From: UBA1952 sp965246785
GTDB lineage: Bacteria; Bacteroidota; Bacteroidia; Chitinophagales; Chitinophagaceae
Direction: 5' to 3'
DNA length: 64,000 bases
Assembly (NCBI GenBank): GCA_965246785.1
Contig: CBDFFM010000029.1
Location: 1-64,000 of the forward strand
In this document: positions 8,198-17,438 of the stretch, piece after piece
How the letters are laid out: each line of letters opens with the position of its first letter
Position numbering within the stretch: the stretch's first letter is position 1
The notes under the pieces: generated by a model
Databases searched by the model: none
Seen by the model: the letters and a program-made list of their open reading frames with translations, nothing else
What the model was told of the DNA's origin: nothing
Program-made: the position numbers and the translations under genes

Positions 8198-10265
8198 ATA
8201 AGGAAGCTTCAGCCGCCGCTTCTACGAAGTACATCTCTATCTCGCCTTTATTCTTTGCCACCACCTTCCCGCGCGGTGTGCATATAAACGCATCCTTAAT
8301 CAGCGCGTAAGTGGCGGATGAGATGTTGAGCCTGCCCGCCTCGCCGTGCTGCTCCATGCGTGCCGCGGTGTTCACGGTATCGCCCCAGATGTCGTAGGCA
8401 AACTTCTTCACGCCGATGATGCCCGCTACCACCGGGCCGCTATGAATGCCGATGCGTATTTGCAGGTCTGTCCGGTGGGGAAAGACCGCATTTGCAGGAT
8501 GCGTCGCCGCCATGCGCGTCCCTACGAAGTCGCGGATTTCCAGCGCCGCCTGCACTGTTTTATGGGCGTGCCGGGCGTCACTTTGAGGCAGGCCGCACAC
8601 CGCCATATACGCATCACCGATGGTCTTGATTTTCTCCAGCCCATTCCGCTCTATAATCTGGTCGAAGGCGGTGAAGCACTCATTCAGCTCCCTCACCAGC
8701 TCCTGCGCATCAAGCTGCTCCGCGAGGCTGGTAAAGTCAACCATGTCAGTAAAGAGCACGCTTACTTCCTCATAATGGCGCGCTGCGGACGTGCCTTTCT
8801 GCTTCAGCTCTTCCGCCACTTCCGCCGGCAGGATATTGCGCAGCAGGTCGTCGCCTTTCTTCTTCTCTTCCATTAGCGCGGCGTGCTGGCCTTCTATCTC
8901 CGTCTTCTGGCGCAGTACCTCCCGGGTGCGCTCCCCTACTTCACGCTCCAACATCTCATTCTGGCTCTGAAGGATGCGCTGCTTCTCCGCTTCCTGCTCC
9001 TGCGTTTTTGCTGATAAGGCCTCTACCTCACGCAGCCGCTGCTTCAGGCTGCGGCTTACATTGGCAAAGTTGTAGGCAAGGTAGGCGGAGAGCGACACCG
9101 GTATGCTGAGCAGCGCAATGCAAACCAGACCAAAAATGAATATCCCCTTTGTGCCCGTGAGACTGATGTGCAACGATTTCCCGGTGATTGCTGTAATGAA
9201 GACGAAGAGCAGCATCAGTACAAACAGGCACAGACCAGCGCCTATGATGCGCGCTCCGGGCACCCTGCGGATGATGGCCATGATGATGACCACAATAGTC
9301 TCGGTAATGGCTACAGCAATGACTCCGATGATGAGATATGTCTGCAGGGAATCAATGAAGATGTAGCCTAAGCAGCAGAGTGCGTAGAAGACGCTGACGA
9401 TGATAAAGCGCGGCCGCCTACGCGAGAAGAGCTGCGCCAGAAAGCCGCTCAGCGAAAAGCACATGAGCACCGCGAGGAAGAAAGAATAATAGCTCATTGC
9501 CAGCTCAAGCCTGGGGCTGGACACGGTGCGGCTGGCATAAGGCAACATCAGCAGCAGCGCCATTGATGCTGCAAAAAGGCTGAACCAGAGATTGCTTCGC
9601 TCCCGCCGGTAGTAGAGAAAGAACAGAAAGTGCAGAATGGCAAGAATGAAGAAGATGCCGAAGAGAATGCAGCAGAAGAGGCTGCTGAAATCATTGTTGG
9701 TAACGTAATTATCAACCGCGCTTTGCGCCGGGCCCAGCTTGAAGTCAAAGCCCGGCGACTCGCCATCATAGAGATAGCCATGATTGTTGTAATTCCAGTT
9801 GGCGTAGCGGATGGCCAGCAGGTGCAGGAGCGTATCGGGAACGGTGATGGCTACCGGGTAATGCTGGGGGTCGTAATACTTCGCGTGCGCGGCATCGCCT
9901 ACAAAGCCGCGCGTGTAGATGCTCTTACCGTCCAGATAAGTTTCGGAAGCGCCCACCTGTGAGAGGCTAAAGGCCAGCGGCTTTCCCGCCAGGCCCGTAT
10001 CCACTCGGAAGCGCAGGCGCAACCACCCGATGCCTTTAAATGGCGACGGCGTACCGCCCTTAGATCGCAGGTCGCTGGTTGACACTTCCTGCAGGGTATA
10101 GTCATCAAAGGCGGGCAACGCATATTCCGGCCTGTCGCCGTCCACGAATAGCCACTTCGGGCTTTGATTGCTAACGCTGTCTTTAGTGAAAAGAAAAGGC
10201 GCCCGCTGCTGCGCCCCAACGGGCAACCAGATAAAGAGCAGAAAGCAGATAAGCAGGAGCCGCAT
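8196..10265 (-). CDS. Membrane adenylate cyclase with 7TM-DISM-type sensor
   Basis: A 689-residue class III cyclase that makes cAMP from ATP. After the signal peptide (cleaved near PVGAQ), residues 20-180 form an extracytoplasmic beta-rich domain of the 7TMR-DISM type. Seven hydrophobic helices follow at about 195-405, then a charged coiled coil (about 410-475), then the catalytic domain (about 500-680). Metal-binding aspartates lie in 'VLFTDMVDFT' and 'TIGDAYMAV'. The Lys of 'LEKIKTIGDAY' and the Asp of 'YDIWGDTVNTAARM' are the ATP-specifying pair; the Asn and Arg of the latter complete the site. It is monocistronic and convergent with rpsB. Its catalytic domain is nearly the same as that of the TPR cyclase at 17915-19771. 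Confidence 0.92.
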   Translation of the reverse strand: MRLLLICFLLFIWLPVGAQQRAPFLFTKDSVSNQSPKWLFVDGDRPEYALPAFDDYTLQEVSTSDLRSKGGTPSPFKGIGWLRLRFRVDTGLAGKPLAFSLSQVGASETYLDGKSIYTRGFVGDAAHAKYYDPQHYPVAITVPDTLLHLLAIRYANWNYNNHGYLYDGESPGFDFKLGPAQSAVDNYVTNNDFSSLFCCILFGIFFILAILHFLFFLYYRRERSNLWFSLFAASMALLLMLPYASRTVSSPRLELAMSYYSFFLAVLMCFSLSGFLAQLFSRRRPRFIIVSVFYALCCLGYIFIDSLQTYLIIGVIAVAITETIVVIIMAIIRRVPGARIIGAGLCLFVLMLLFVFITAITGKSLHISLTGTKGIFIFGLVCIALLSIPVSLSAYLAYNFANVSRSLKQRLREVEALSAKTQEQEAEKQRILQSQNEMLEREVGERTREVLRQKTEIEGQHAALMEEKKKGDDLLRNILPAEVAEELKQKGTSAARHYEEVSVLFTDMVDFTSLAEQLDAQELVRELNECFTAFDQIIERNGLEKIKTIGDAYMAVCGLPQSDARHAHKTVQAALEIRDFVGTRMAATHPANAVFPHRTDLQIRIGIHSGPVVAGIIGVKKFAYDIWGDTVNTAARMEQHGEAGRLNISSATYALIKDAFICTPRGKVVAKNKGEIEMYFVEAAAEASL

Positions 10266-10314
10266 GAGCCGGAAAGTTAGGATAAGCAGACCTCACCGGC
10301 ACACCGCATCGCGC

Positions 10315-12069
10315 TTACCTGCTTACTACAATGCGCCGCGCTGCCACCTCTGCTCTGCTGATTATCCGAAGCGTATATATGCCCGGCGGGAGCAAGCGCA
10401 CCGAAAAACGGGTCGCAGTAGTTCCATTGCCCGATAGCACCAGCCTTCCGCTCACATCATACAGCGCTGCCTTGAACGCGCCATCCGCCTCCACCCGGAA
10501 GAAATCATTCGCCGGATTGGGATACACTGTAAAGCCCGCGCGGACAGGAGCTGCGGGAATTCCCGCCGGCAGCAACTGTTGCGGGCAGGAGCAGGAGGCA
10601 AGCCGCCCCGCAGCCAGCCGCTCCTTCGCCCAAACGCTGCCGGTATTATAGCCGCCGGGCGAACCGATTACCGACCAGTTAGCCGCGCATAGCGGCTTTA
10701 GCGTACGCGTGAGGTAAAGTGAGCTGTCAGGTATCGGCACCGGGCCGCCGATTACGGTGCCGCGATAATTATTGCCCCAGCTAAAATGGCCCCTGCCGTT
10801 GATGAAGTACAGGCCGATGCTACCGTTCGTAATCTCATTGCCTATAAGCTGCACGCTGTCCGTGGCGGGGTTGAAATTCATGAAGATGCCGTAGCCGCCG
10901 GCGCGGTTGCGGAAGAAGGTATTCAGCGGGCCGTTCCTGCCGTGTGAGTCGTCAATGACGATGTTGGATACGATATTGCCTTCGGCGAGGTTCATGAAGG
11001 GATAATTGCCGTGCAGCACAATCTCACCGGCGCTGCTGTCTGGCAGATTAGGTTCCGTCCAGAAAGGGTGCGCCGAATAATTGTAAGCGAGCACATTGCC
11101 GTTAGCACCGGCCTGCAGCACCATACTGTGGCGCAGGTGGTTGAAGTAATTCGCCTCCGCCTTGCAGGCCCCGCTGCCAAATTGCAGCAGAATGCCGTAG
11201 CCTTGCCCGCCCCCGCCATACGCGAAGGCATCGTGGATATAGCAGCCCGTCACCTCAATGTTGGAGGAGCGGTTGATTTCAATATGGGCAAAATTGGCCG
11301 TATCCGATTCTACGCCCGCTACCCAGCAATTCACAGCCCGGTCAAAGATGATGTTGGAAGACTGCCCGGCGGTGGCGTCCAGCCGCTGCAGCTTCAGGCA
11401 TTCGATGCCCACATTGTTCCTCGGTATTATCCTGCGGAGGCTTGCGCCCCGCTCCCGCAAAAAGCCTGCACGCAGGGGGCTGGAAATAAAAAGCGTCTCG
11501 CCCCGTATTGCCGCCACCTGCACCGTCTGCGCCAGCGAGCCGTAGGCCCAGGAAGAGGTCATAAACTCCTGATCGTCCATGCCGAGCGTAACCCAATCGC
11601 CGGTACGGATGGCCGCGCCGACGCTTATACTTATGGCGGTATCGCTCCGCAGGGCATCCCTAGTGAGCATGGCCGTATCTGCGCCCTCGCTGCCGGCGAT
11701 GCTGACTAAGTTTTCCGCCCTGCCGCCGAGGCTGAAGCGCAGTACAGTGGCATCGTAGCCCGCCCCGCTAAGGCTGATGCTGTCGCGGCCTATGCGCACC
11801 TGAGCGGTGAACAGGTAAGCGCCAGGCGGAAAGTAAATAGTGCCGGGCTGACCGCCCAGCGCGGCAATGGCATCCGCAAGGGCGGCATCAGCAGGGAGGA
11901 AGCCGGAGGTATCAGCGCCATAGTCCACAACGTTGCGCGTCCGGGGGAAGGCTGGCTTTGCGCCGCTGTAGCCGGCTGCGCTCCAGGCGGTTTTTTGGGG
12001 CTTATAAGTTTGCGCGTCTGCGGCGAATGTGAGCAGCAGAAGGAGCGCCGTGAGCGCGTGTCTTATCAC
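10315..12069 (-). CDS. Secreted right-handed beta-helix protein with T9SS type A signal
   Basis: 584 residues, starting with GTG. After the signal peptide (ALTALLLLLTFAADAQ), 'RNVVDYGADTSGFLPADAAL' and 'GTIYFPPGAYLF' are the classic opening of pectate-lyase-3/GH28-related beta-helix proteins. The middle (about 200-430) has many N-rich, ladder-like turns (GNEITNGSIGLYF). The last 75 residues, from 'FTVYPNPANDFFRVEA' to 'GIYTLRIIS', are a type A T9SS sorting domain, so the protein is exported across the outer membrane and probably anchored. It is likely a polysaccharide-binding or -degrading enzyme; no catalytic residues can be assigned. The single-copy gene lies between a convergent-side cyclase and the divergent SBBP gene. 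Confidence 0.85.
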   Translation of the reverse strand: MIRHALTALLLLLTFAADAQTYKPQKTAWSAAGYSGAKPAFPRTRNVVDYGADTSGFLPADAALADAIAALGGQPGTIYFPPGAYLFTAQVRIGRDSISLSGAGYDATVLRFSLGGRAENLVSIAGSEGADTAMLTRDALRSDTAISISVGAAIRTGDWVTLGMDDQEFMTSSWAYGSLAQTVQVAAIRGETLFISSPLRAGFLRERGASLRRIIPRNNVGIECLKLQRLDATAGQSSNIIFDRAVNCWVAGVESDTANFAHIEINRSSNIEVTGCYIHDAFAYGGGGQGYGILLQFGSGACKAEANYFNHLRHSMVLQAGANGNVLAYNYSAHPFWTEPNLPDSSAGEIVLHGNYPFMNLAEGNIVSNIVIDDSHGRNGPLNTFFRNRAGGYGIFMNFNPATDSVQLIGNEITNGSIGLYFINGRGHFSWGNNYRGTVIGGPVPIPDSSLYLTRTLKPLCAANWSVIGSPGGYNTGSVWAKERLAAGRLASCSCPQQLLPAGIPAAPVRAGFTVYPNPANDFFRVEADGAFKAALYDVSGRLVLSGNGTTATRFSVRLLPPGIYTLRIISRAEVAARRIVVSR

Positions 12070-12367
12070 GTGGCGAAGGTAATTTTCCCGGTGTAGCGGC
12101 GCTGGCGGTGGCGGGTTAAAGCATTGAGGATATGCAGTTTGTGGAAGGATGGTTTGCCGGCTGTTAACCAGAAGGCCGGCTATTAATAAGAAGACGCGTC
12201 TCCTAAGGCTTGTTCACTAACTTATTCGCTGATGACAAGGTTTTACAAGCACTTTTCAAATTGCGAGACTGCCACCTTCACGGCTTAATAACTTGAACTT
12301 TCTACACATTTGTGATGTGCACGTACATCTTTACCGGATAAAAAATCACTACCTCTTTTTTCCGTGT
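12070..12367. other. Divergent intergenic region, no gene seen
   Basis: About 300 bp between the divergent beta-helix and SBBP-repeat genes. It must hold both promoters. A near-consensus minus-strand box (TACCTTCG, near 12077-12084) lies just upstream of the beta-helix GTG. No RNA gene or repeat was recognised. Confidence 0.4.
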
Positions 12368-14962
12368 ATGAATACAATGTTCTACCTCTTACATAAGCTG
12401 TCCTTAAGCCGTCTGCCATACACGCTGGCAATGGCTGTATGCCTTATCCTGGCGTGTAGCCCCCATAAGGTGGCTGCGCAATTGCCCTATTACAAATGGG
12501 CAGGCGGCTTTACGCCTGCTACCGGTTCCAGCTGCACACCGAGGGCTACGACTATAGATACGGCTGGCAACATGTACATAACCGGATACTTTACCGGAAC
12601 TGTTGACTTTGACCCCGGCGCGGGTACGGCAAACGTTGCCAGCAGTGGGAGCAGTGATGTCTTTGTCTGTAAGCTTGATGCTACCGGGGCCTATGTATGG
12701 GCTGTGAAGATGGGCGGCGCAAGCGCCGACCAGGGCTACGGCATTGCGGTGGATGGGAGCGGCAACGTGTACACCACGGGCTACTTCAGCAGCAGTACTG
12801 CTTATTTTGACCCGGCATCTACCAGCACCCATACGCTTGCCACTACAGGCGGCAATGACATATTCGTCAGTAAGCTCGATGCGGGCGGCAACTACCTATG
12901 GGCAGTGAAGATGGGCGGTACGGGCACTGAGCAGGGATATGGTGTGGCGGTGGATGGCAGCGGAAATGTATATACCACCGGCTATTTTAATGGCAGCACG
13001 GTTTATTTCGACCCGGGCTCTACGTCCACACATACACTCAGCAGCGCGGGCAATGACATCTTCGTCAGTAAGCTCGACGCCACCGGCGCTTATGTATGGG
13101 CCGTGAAGATGGGCGGCACAGGTGGCGACCAGAGCTATGCAATTGCAGTGGACAATAGCGGCAACGTATATACCACCGGCTCCTTTGCCGGCGCCGGCGC
13201 TTATTTCGATCCTAACTCCACCACCAGCCATACGCTCGACGTTACCGGCAGCAGCGACATCTTCATCAGCAAGCTGGACGCTTCCGGTAACTATGTGTGG
13301 GCAGGAAGGTTGGGCGGCGGGAGCGCCGACGCGGGCTTTGGCATAGCCGTGGATGGCCTCGGTAATATTTATACGACCGGCTATTTCTCCGGCAGCGGAG
13401 CCTACTTTGACCCTAACTCCACCGCGAATACGCTCAGCTCCACCGGAAGCAACGACATTTTTGTCAGTAAGCTGGATGCTTCAGGCAACTATGTGTGGGC
13501 GGGTAGAATGGGCGGAGCAGGCAGCGACCAAGGCTACGGCATCGCGGTGGACGGCAGCGGCAATGTATATACCACCGGTTATTTCGCCGGCAGCAGCGCC
13601 TACTTTGACCCCGCTTCTACTTCAACGCATACACTCAGCAGTGGAGGCGGCAACGATGTCTTCATCAGTAAATTGAGCGCCACAGGCGGCTATGGATGGG
13701 CCGTTAATATAGGGGCCGACACCGCAGACCAGGGCTATGGCATTGCAACCGACGGTCTCGGAAATATGTATGCGACTGGATATTTCAACGGAACCGTCAA
13801 CTTCAATCCCGGAAGCACCAGCAACCTGACTTCCTCTAATGGCTCAGGCGGCTATGCCCTCAAATGGGCGGAGTGCAGCAGCATGAACACTGCCGCTACG
13901 GCAGCCTCCGCTACTACCAGCCCGATGTTCATGGGCGGCAGCAACCAGCCTGTCAGCTTCAGGAGCAACTGCGATGAAATTGCCAGGCTCACGCCGTCAG
14001 GCGCCAGCCCGGTAAGCGGAAGCGTTACGACGCAGGTATTTATAGACGGCAGCGTTCAAAGCGTTAATGGGAACAGCTACGTGCAGCGCCACTACGACAT
14101 CCTGCCTGCGGCAAGCCCTAATACCGCCACTGCCACTGTCGCGCTTTACTTCACACAGGCAGAGTTTGACGCTTACAACACCGCCGTAGGCGCGGGCGCG
14201 CTGCAATTGCCCACTGGGCCTGCGGATGCCGCCGGCAAAGCCAACCTGCGCATCGCCCAATACCACGGTACGCCCGTGGGCGGATCTGCGCCTGGCAACT
14301 ACCCGTCCACCTGGGGCGGTACCGGCCCCGCCCATGTAGCCATAGACCCGGCGGATGCGGGCATCGTATGGAACGCAGGCGCCAGCCGTTGGGAAGTAAA
14401 CTTTGACATAACCGGATTTTCGGGCTTCTTTGCTTATGCCTCCAATAGTTCCGTTCCGCTAGCCGTGAAGCTGCTTTCCTTTAAGGCGAGTCTCGTCAGC
14501 GATAACGATGTGCTGCTGAACTGGCGTGTGGCTAATGGAACAGACGGCAGTGAATACACCATAGAGCGCAGTGTGGACGGATCAGCCTTCTATGCGGTCA
14601 GTGTTGTAGCCGCTACAAATGCAGGCGAGTACACGCTGCATGATTACAGGCCGTTTGGCGGCAGGAGCTATTACCGGCTGCGCATCGTAGAGAAAGGAGG
14701 CCACAGCAGCTACAGCAATATTGAGACGGTTTTTATCCAGAGTAAAAACTATGTACAGATTGTGCCCGCACCCGCGCATGAACACATCACTATTGCTACA
14801 AATGCTACAGGCCTCAGCGCCACCCTTATTGATATGCAGGGTAAGGTACTGCACACGCTTGCGGTAAGCGATGGCATGAATGTGGACATCAGCAGGTTGC
14901 CTGCTGGTGTGTATCTGCTTAAGCTGAACAATGGAGAGGCTATAAAGGTGGTGAAGGAATAA
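12368..14962 (+). CDS. Secreted SBBP-repeat protein with T9SS type A signal
   Basis: 864 residues from the chosen ATG (MNTMFYLLH). ATGs at 12377 and 12431 are possible; all keep the hydrophobic signal ending in KVAAQ. The body is seven tandem beta-propeller-like SBBP units of 66-67 residues, each carrying 'GxGIAVDGSGNVYTTGYF', 'YFDP' and 'NDIFVSKLDA'. Next comes an unassigned beta-rich domain (about 490-690). The end has the usual pre-sorting module ('LLSFKASLVSDNDVLLNWR') and a type A T9SS domain (HITIATNATGLS to 'PAGVYLLKLNNGEAIKVVKE'). It is probably a surface or secreted binding protein; the ligand is unknown. It appears to be transcribed alone. Confidence 0.87.
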   Translation: MNTMFYLLHKLSLSRLPYTLAMAVCLILACSPHKVAAQLPYYKWAGGFTPATGSSCTPRATTIDTAGNMYITGYFTGTVDFDPGAGTANVASSGSSDVFVCKLDATGAYVWAVKMGGASADQGYGIAVDGSGNVYTTGYFSSSTAYFDPASTSTHTLATTGGNDIFVSKLDAGGNYLWAVKMGGTGTEQGYGVAVDGSGNVYTTGYFNGSTVYFDPGSTSTHTLSSAGNDIFVSKLDATGAYVWAVKMGGTGGDQSYAIAVDNSGNVYTTGSFAGAGAYFDPNSTTSHTLDVTGSSDIFISKLDASGNYVWAGRLGGGSADAGFGIAVDGLGNIYTTGYFSGSGAYFDPNSTANTLSSTGSNDIFVSKLDASGNYVWAGRMGGAGSDQGYGIAVDGSGNVYTTGYFAGSSAYFDPASTSTHTLSSGGGNDVFISKLSATGGYGWAVNIGADTADQGYGIATDGLGNMYATGYFNGTVNFNPGSTSNLTSSNGSGGYALKWAECSSMNTAATAASATTSPMFMGGSNQPVSFRSNCDEIARLTPSGASPVSGSVTTQVFIDGSVQSVNGNSYVQRHYDILPAASPNTATATVALYFTQAEFDAYNTAVGAGALQLPTGPADAAGKANLRIAQYHGTPVGGSAPGNYPSTWGGTGPAHVAIDPADAGIVWNAGASRWEVNFDITGFSGFFAYASNSSVPLAVKLLSFKASLVSDNDVLLNWRVANGTDGSEYTIERSVDGSAFYAVSVVAATNAGEYTLHDYRPFGGRSYYRLRIVEKGGHSSYSNIETVFIQSKNYVQIVPAPAHEHITIATNATGLSATLIDMQGKVLHTLAVSDGMNVDISRLPAGVYLLKLNNGEAIKVVKE
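12701..13866 (+). repeat. In-gene tandem repeat of about 200 bp (SBBP units)
   Basis: Six highly similar DNA units start at 12701, 12902, 13100, 13301, 13499 and 13700, alternating 201 and 198 bp; a more divergent seventh lies before them. The shared segment 'GTGGATGGnAGCGGCAACGT' recurs with few changes. Such similarity between copies makes unequal recombination, and so change in unit number, plausible. Confidence 0.85.
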
Positions 14963-15403
14963 GCGGAAGTGTGACGGGCCAGTTGAAGTAACCCGCTATT
15001 TCCGTTTTGCTTAGGCAATTACTCCTTCATAAAAGAGAATGCCTTCGCGCGCAGGTATTGCCGGTCGCATATCCATTTTCAGATTGCCCATGTACGCTCG
15101 GACAACCCTTTTACAGAGGGTATTGTTGCAATTATGGTAGTGTCTAAATTTAGAATTAACCAGTAATTCGTCATTGCGAGCGATAGGTAAGCAACCTGCA
15201 CATCATTTTGCTTGTTTTCGTTATGTGCAGGTTATTTCGTCGCTTCTCCGAACTTCGCTCATCGCAATGACGACATTCTCAAACTGAAGCCGAGATATTC
15301 ACACTCACTCTATCTAAGCACAACTTAGTATGTCGCCCACTAACTTAACCCCAGTTATCCAATTTGCATGATATAACTTACCGCATCATCCTGCCAGAAG
15401 CCC
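14963..15403. other. Intergenic region holding an inverted-repeat element
   Basis: 440 bp between two plus-strand genes. No coding sequence is credible. The central part is the inverted repeat at 15169-15272; the sequence on either side shows nothing recognisable, and the promoter of the hydrolase gene was not identified. Confidence 0.5.
15169..15272. repeat. MITE/REP-like imperfect inverted repeat
   Basis: The outer arms are CGTCATTGCGAG (15169-15180) and its near complement ATCGCAATGACG (15261-15272). The inner arms are perfect: AACCTGCACAT (15193-15203) and ATGTGCAGGTT (15223-15233). The words CGTCATTGCGAG and GAAGCGACGAA are typical of a dispersed intergenic palindromic repeat found in many bacterial genomes. 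As RNA it would fold into one long hairpin. Confidence 0.8.
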
Positions 15404-16222
15404 ATGCCCCCCGACATCCTCACCCGCAACAACGTAAAAGTCTTCGGCAAGGGCACACAACCCATGCTCTTCGCCCACGGCTTTGGCTGCGACCAGAACA
15501 TGTGGCGTTTCGTAGCGCCCGCCTTTGAGGATGATTACAGGATTGTGCTCTTCGACTACGTAGGCTCCGGCAAGAGCGACCCCGACGCCTTCAACACCGA
15601 GCGCTACAGCAACCTCAACGGCTATGCGGATGATATGCTGGAAGTCATTCACGCCCTCGACCTCCGCGACATCATCCTCGTGGCTCACTCCGTGAGCTCC
15701 ATGACCGGCCTTATAGCCGCCATCAAAGAACCGGAGCTTTTTCAGAAGCTCATCATGGTAGGCCCCTCGCCCCGCTACATCAACGACGGCGACTATGTGG
15801 GCGGCTTTGAAGCGCACGACATAGAGGAGCTCCTGGACACGATGGACAGAAACTACATCGGCTGGGCTAACTTCCTTGGCCCCGCGGTAATGGGCAACGG
15901 TGAGCGGCCCGAGCTGGCTGAGGAGCTGACCGCCTCCTTCTGCTCCACCGACCCGGTCAAGGCGCGGCACTTTGCCAAAGCCACCTTCTATGCCGACAAT
16001 CGCGCCGACCTCCCGGCCATAAAAATCCCCGCCCTCATACTCCAGTGCACCGATGATATGATAGCGCCTATGGAGGTGGGCCACTACCTGCACGCGCACA
16101 TGCCCGGCAGCACCCTGCGTATCATATCTGCCACCGGCCACTGCCCGCACATGAGCGCGCCCGATGAGACCATTGCCGCCATGAAGCAGTACCTGCAAAG
16201 CCCTATAGAAGCCGCCGCCTGA
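15404..16222 (+). CDS. RsbQ-like alpha/beta hydrolase
   Basis: A 272-residue alpha/beta hydrolase of the RsbQ/KAI2 type. 'LFAHGFGCDQNMWR' and 'VLFDYVGSGKSD' are the family signatures. The catalytic triad is visible: nucleophile Ser in 'LVAHSVSSM', Asp in 'LQCTDDMIAP', and His in 'TGHCPHMS'. In Bacillus, RsbQ works with the PAS domain of RsbP in energy-stress sensing. Here the stop codon shares a base with the ATG of the next gene, a PAS histidine kinase (TGATG), so the two are translationally coupled and very probably work together: the hydrolase would make or deliver a small ligand to the PAS domain. Confidence 0.9.
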   Translation: MPPDILTRNNVKVFGKGTQPMLFAHGFGCDQNMWRFVAPAFEDDYRIVLFDYVGSGKSDPDAFNTERYSNLNGYADDMLEVIHALDLRDIILVAHSVSSMTGLIAAIKEPELFQKLIMVGPSPRYINDGDYVGGFEAHDIEELLDTMDRNYIGWANFLGPAVMGNGERPELAEELTASFCSTDPVKARHFAKATFYADNRADLPAIKIPALILQCTDDMIAPMEVGHYLHAHMPGSTLRIISATGHCPHMSAPDETIAAMKQYLQSPIEAAA

Positions 16223-17421
16223 TGGATGCCCTGCTGGACAATGCGCCCTGCGGCTTTCTGGTGTTTGCGGATAAGGGCATCATCACCGCCGCCAACCGGA
16301 CGATTGCCGGATGGCTTGGCTTTGAAGTAGCAGAGCTTGTGGGCCGGAAGCTGGAAACGCTAATGAGTGTGGCAGGCCGCATCTTTTACCAGACCCACTT
16401 CTTCCCCCTCCTTGCCCTGCACGGCAGCGCGGAGGAGATTTTCATGACGCTGAACAGAAAAGACCGCACGCTGCTCCCCATACTGGTCAATGCCCGGCGA
16501 CAGGACGATGGCGCCAACGGCGAGTATCACTGCGTGCTGATGCCGGTGCACCAGCGGAAAAAGTTTGAGGGCGAGCTGTTGCAGGCGCGCAAAAGCGCCG
16601 AGGAGGCGCTCCTGCAAAACGTGCATCTCCAGGCCGTCACCCGCGAGCTGGAAGAAAGCAAGATAGACCTGGACCAGCGCGTAACCCGCCTGTCGGTGAT
16701 GAACGAAGACCTCGCCAAATTCAGCAAGGTCATCTCGCACGACATGCAGGAGCCGGTGCGCAAGATGGCAATCTTTACAGACGTGATGCTCCACGAGGCC
16801 GGCTTATCAGACTCCGGGCGCATCCGCCACGCCGCCGCCCGCGTGAGCGCTGCCAGCCTGCGCATGCAGCGCCTCATAATGTGCCTGGAGCAGTACGTAA
16901 GCATAGACACCGATACGCAGCCCGCGGAGCCCTGCAACCTCACCGCCCTCCTTGAGGCGGCAAGAGCGCAGGCAGCGGGCGAACCGGGAGCTGAAGACAT
17001 CCGCATCACGGCAGGCAACCTGCCCGTAATCAGCGGCCACTGCGACCAGCTTCAGCTCATGTTCTGTCACCTCATCACCAATGCCGTGCAGGCAAAGAAG
17101 CCCGGAGTATTGGCAACGGAAATTCATGTAACCGCAGACGTCATCCAGCAGAATAGCTTCCGCTCTATACAGGGCAAGTACCGTTACGTGGATTTTGTGC
17201 GGCTCTCTTTCTCAGACAACGGACGGGGATTTGCGCCGGAGTACAGCGAGTACGTGTTCCAGCTGTTCAAGAAGGTTGATCAAGAGGGTGCGGGCTTAGG
17301 CTTCGGCCTGGCGCTGTGCCGGAAAATTGTTGCGCATCATTACGGCGCTATCAGCGCAAAGCCGGAGCCGGGCAAGGGGGCCTCCTTTACAGTACTGCTG
17401 CCAGTAGGGGCAACCGCCTGA
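16222..17421 (+). CDS. PAS-domain sensor histidine kinase coupled to RsbQ-like hydrolase
   Basis: A 399-residue soluble kinase with no membrane segment. Residues 1-110 are a PAS domain of the RsbP-associated kind ('NAPCGFLVFADKGIITAANR', 'GRKLETLMSVAGRIFYQTHF'), then a coiled coil (about 115-160). The phosphoacceptor helix reads 'FSKVISHDMQEPVRKM', with His at about residue 174. The ATPase domain has an N box ('HLITNAVQAK'), G1 ('SDNGRGFAPEYS') and G2 ('GAGLGFGLALCRKI'). It starts inside the stop codon of the hydrolase gene. No response regulator is adjacent, so its target is elsewhere. This is a hydrolase-PAS sensing pair whose output is a kinase instead of the PP2C phosphatase of RsbP. Confidence 0.9.
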   Translation: MDALLDNAPCGFLVFADKGIITAANRTIAGWLGFEVAELVGRKLETLMSVAGRIFYQTHFFPLLALHGSAEEIFMTLNRKDRTLLPILVNARRQDDGANGEYHCVLMPVHQRKKFEGELLQARKSAEEALLQNVHLQAVTRELEESKIDLDQRVTRLSVMNEDLAKFSKVISHDMQEPVRKMAIFTDVMLHEAGLSDSGRIRHAAARVSAASLRMQRLIMCLEQYVSIDTDTQPAEPCNLTALLEAARAQAAGEPGAEDIRITAGNLPVISGHCDQLQLMFCHLITNAVQAKKPGVLATEIHVTADVIQQNSFRSIQGKYRYVDFVRLSFSDNGRGFAPEYSEYVFQLFKKVDQEGAGLGFGLALCRKIVAHHYGAISAKPEPGKGASFTVLLPVGATA

Positions 17422-17438
17422 TGGCGTGTAAGGGACTG

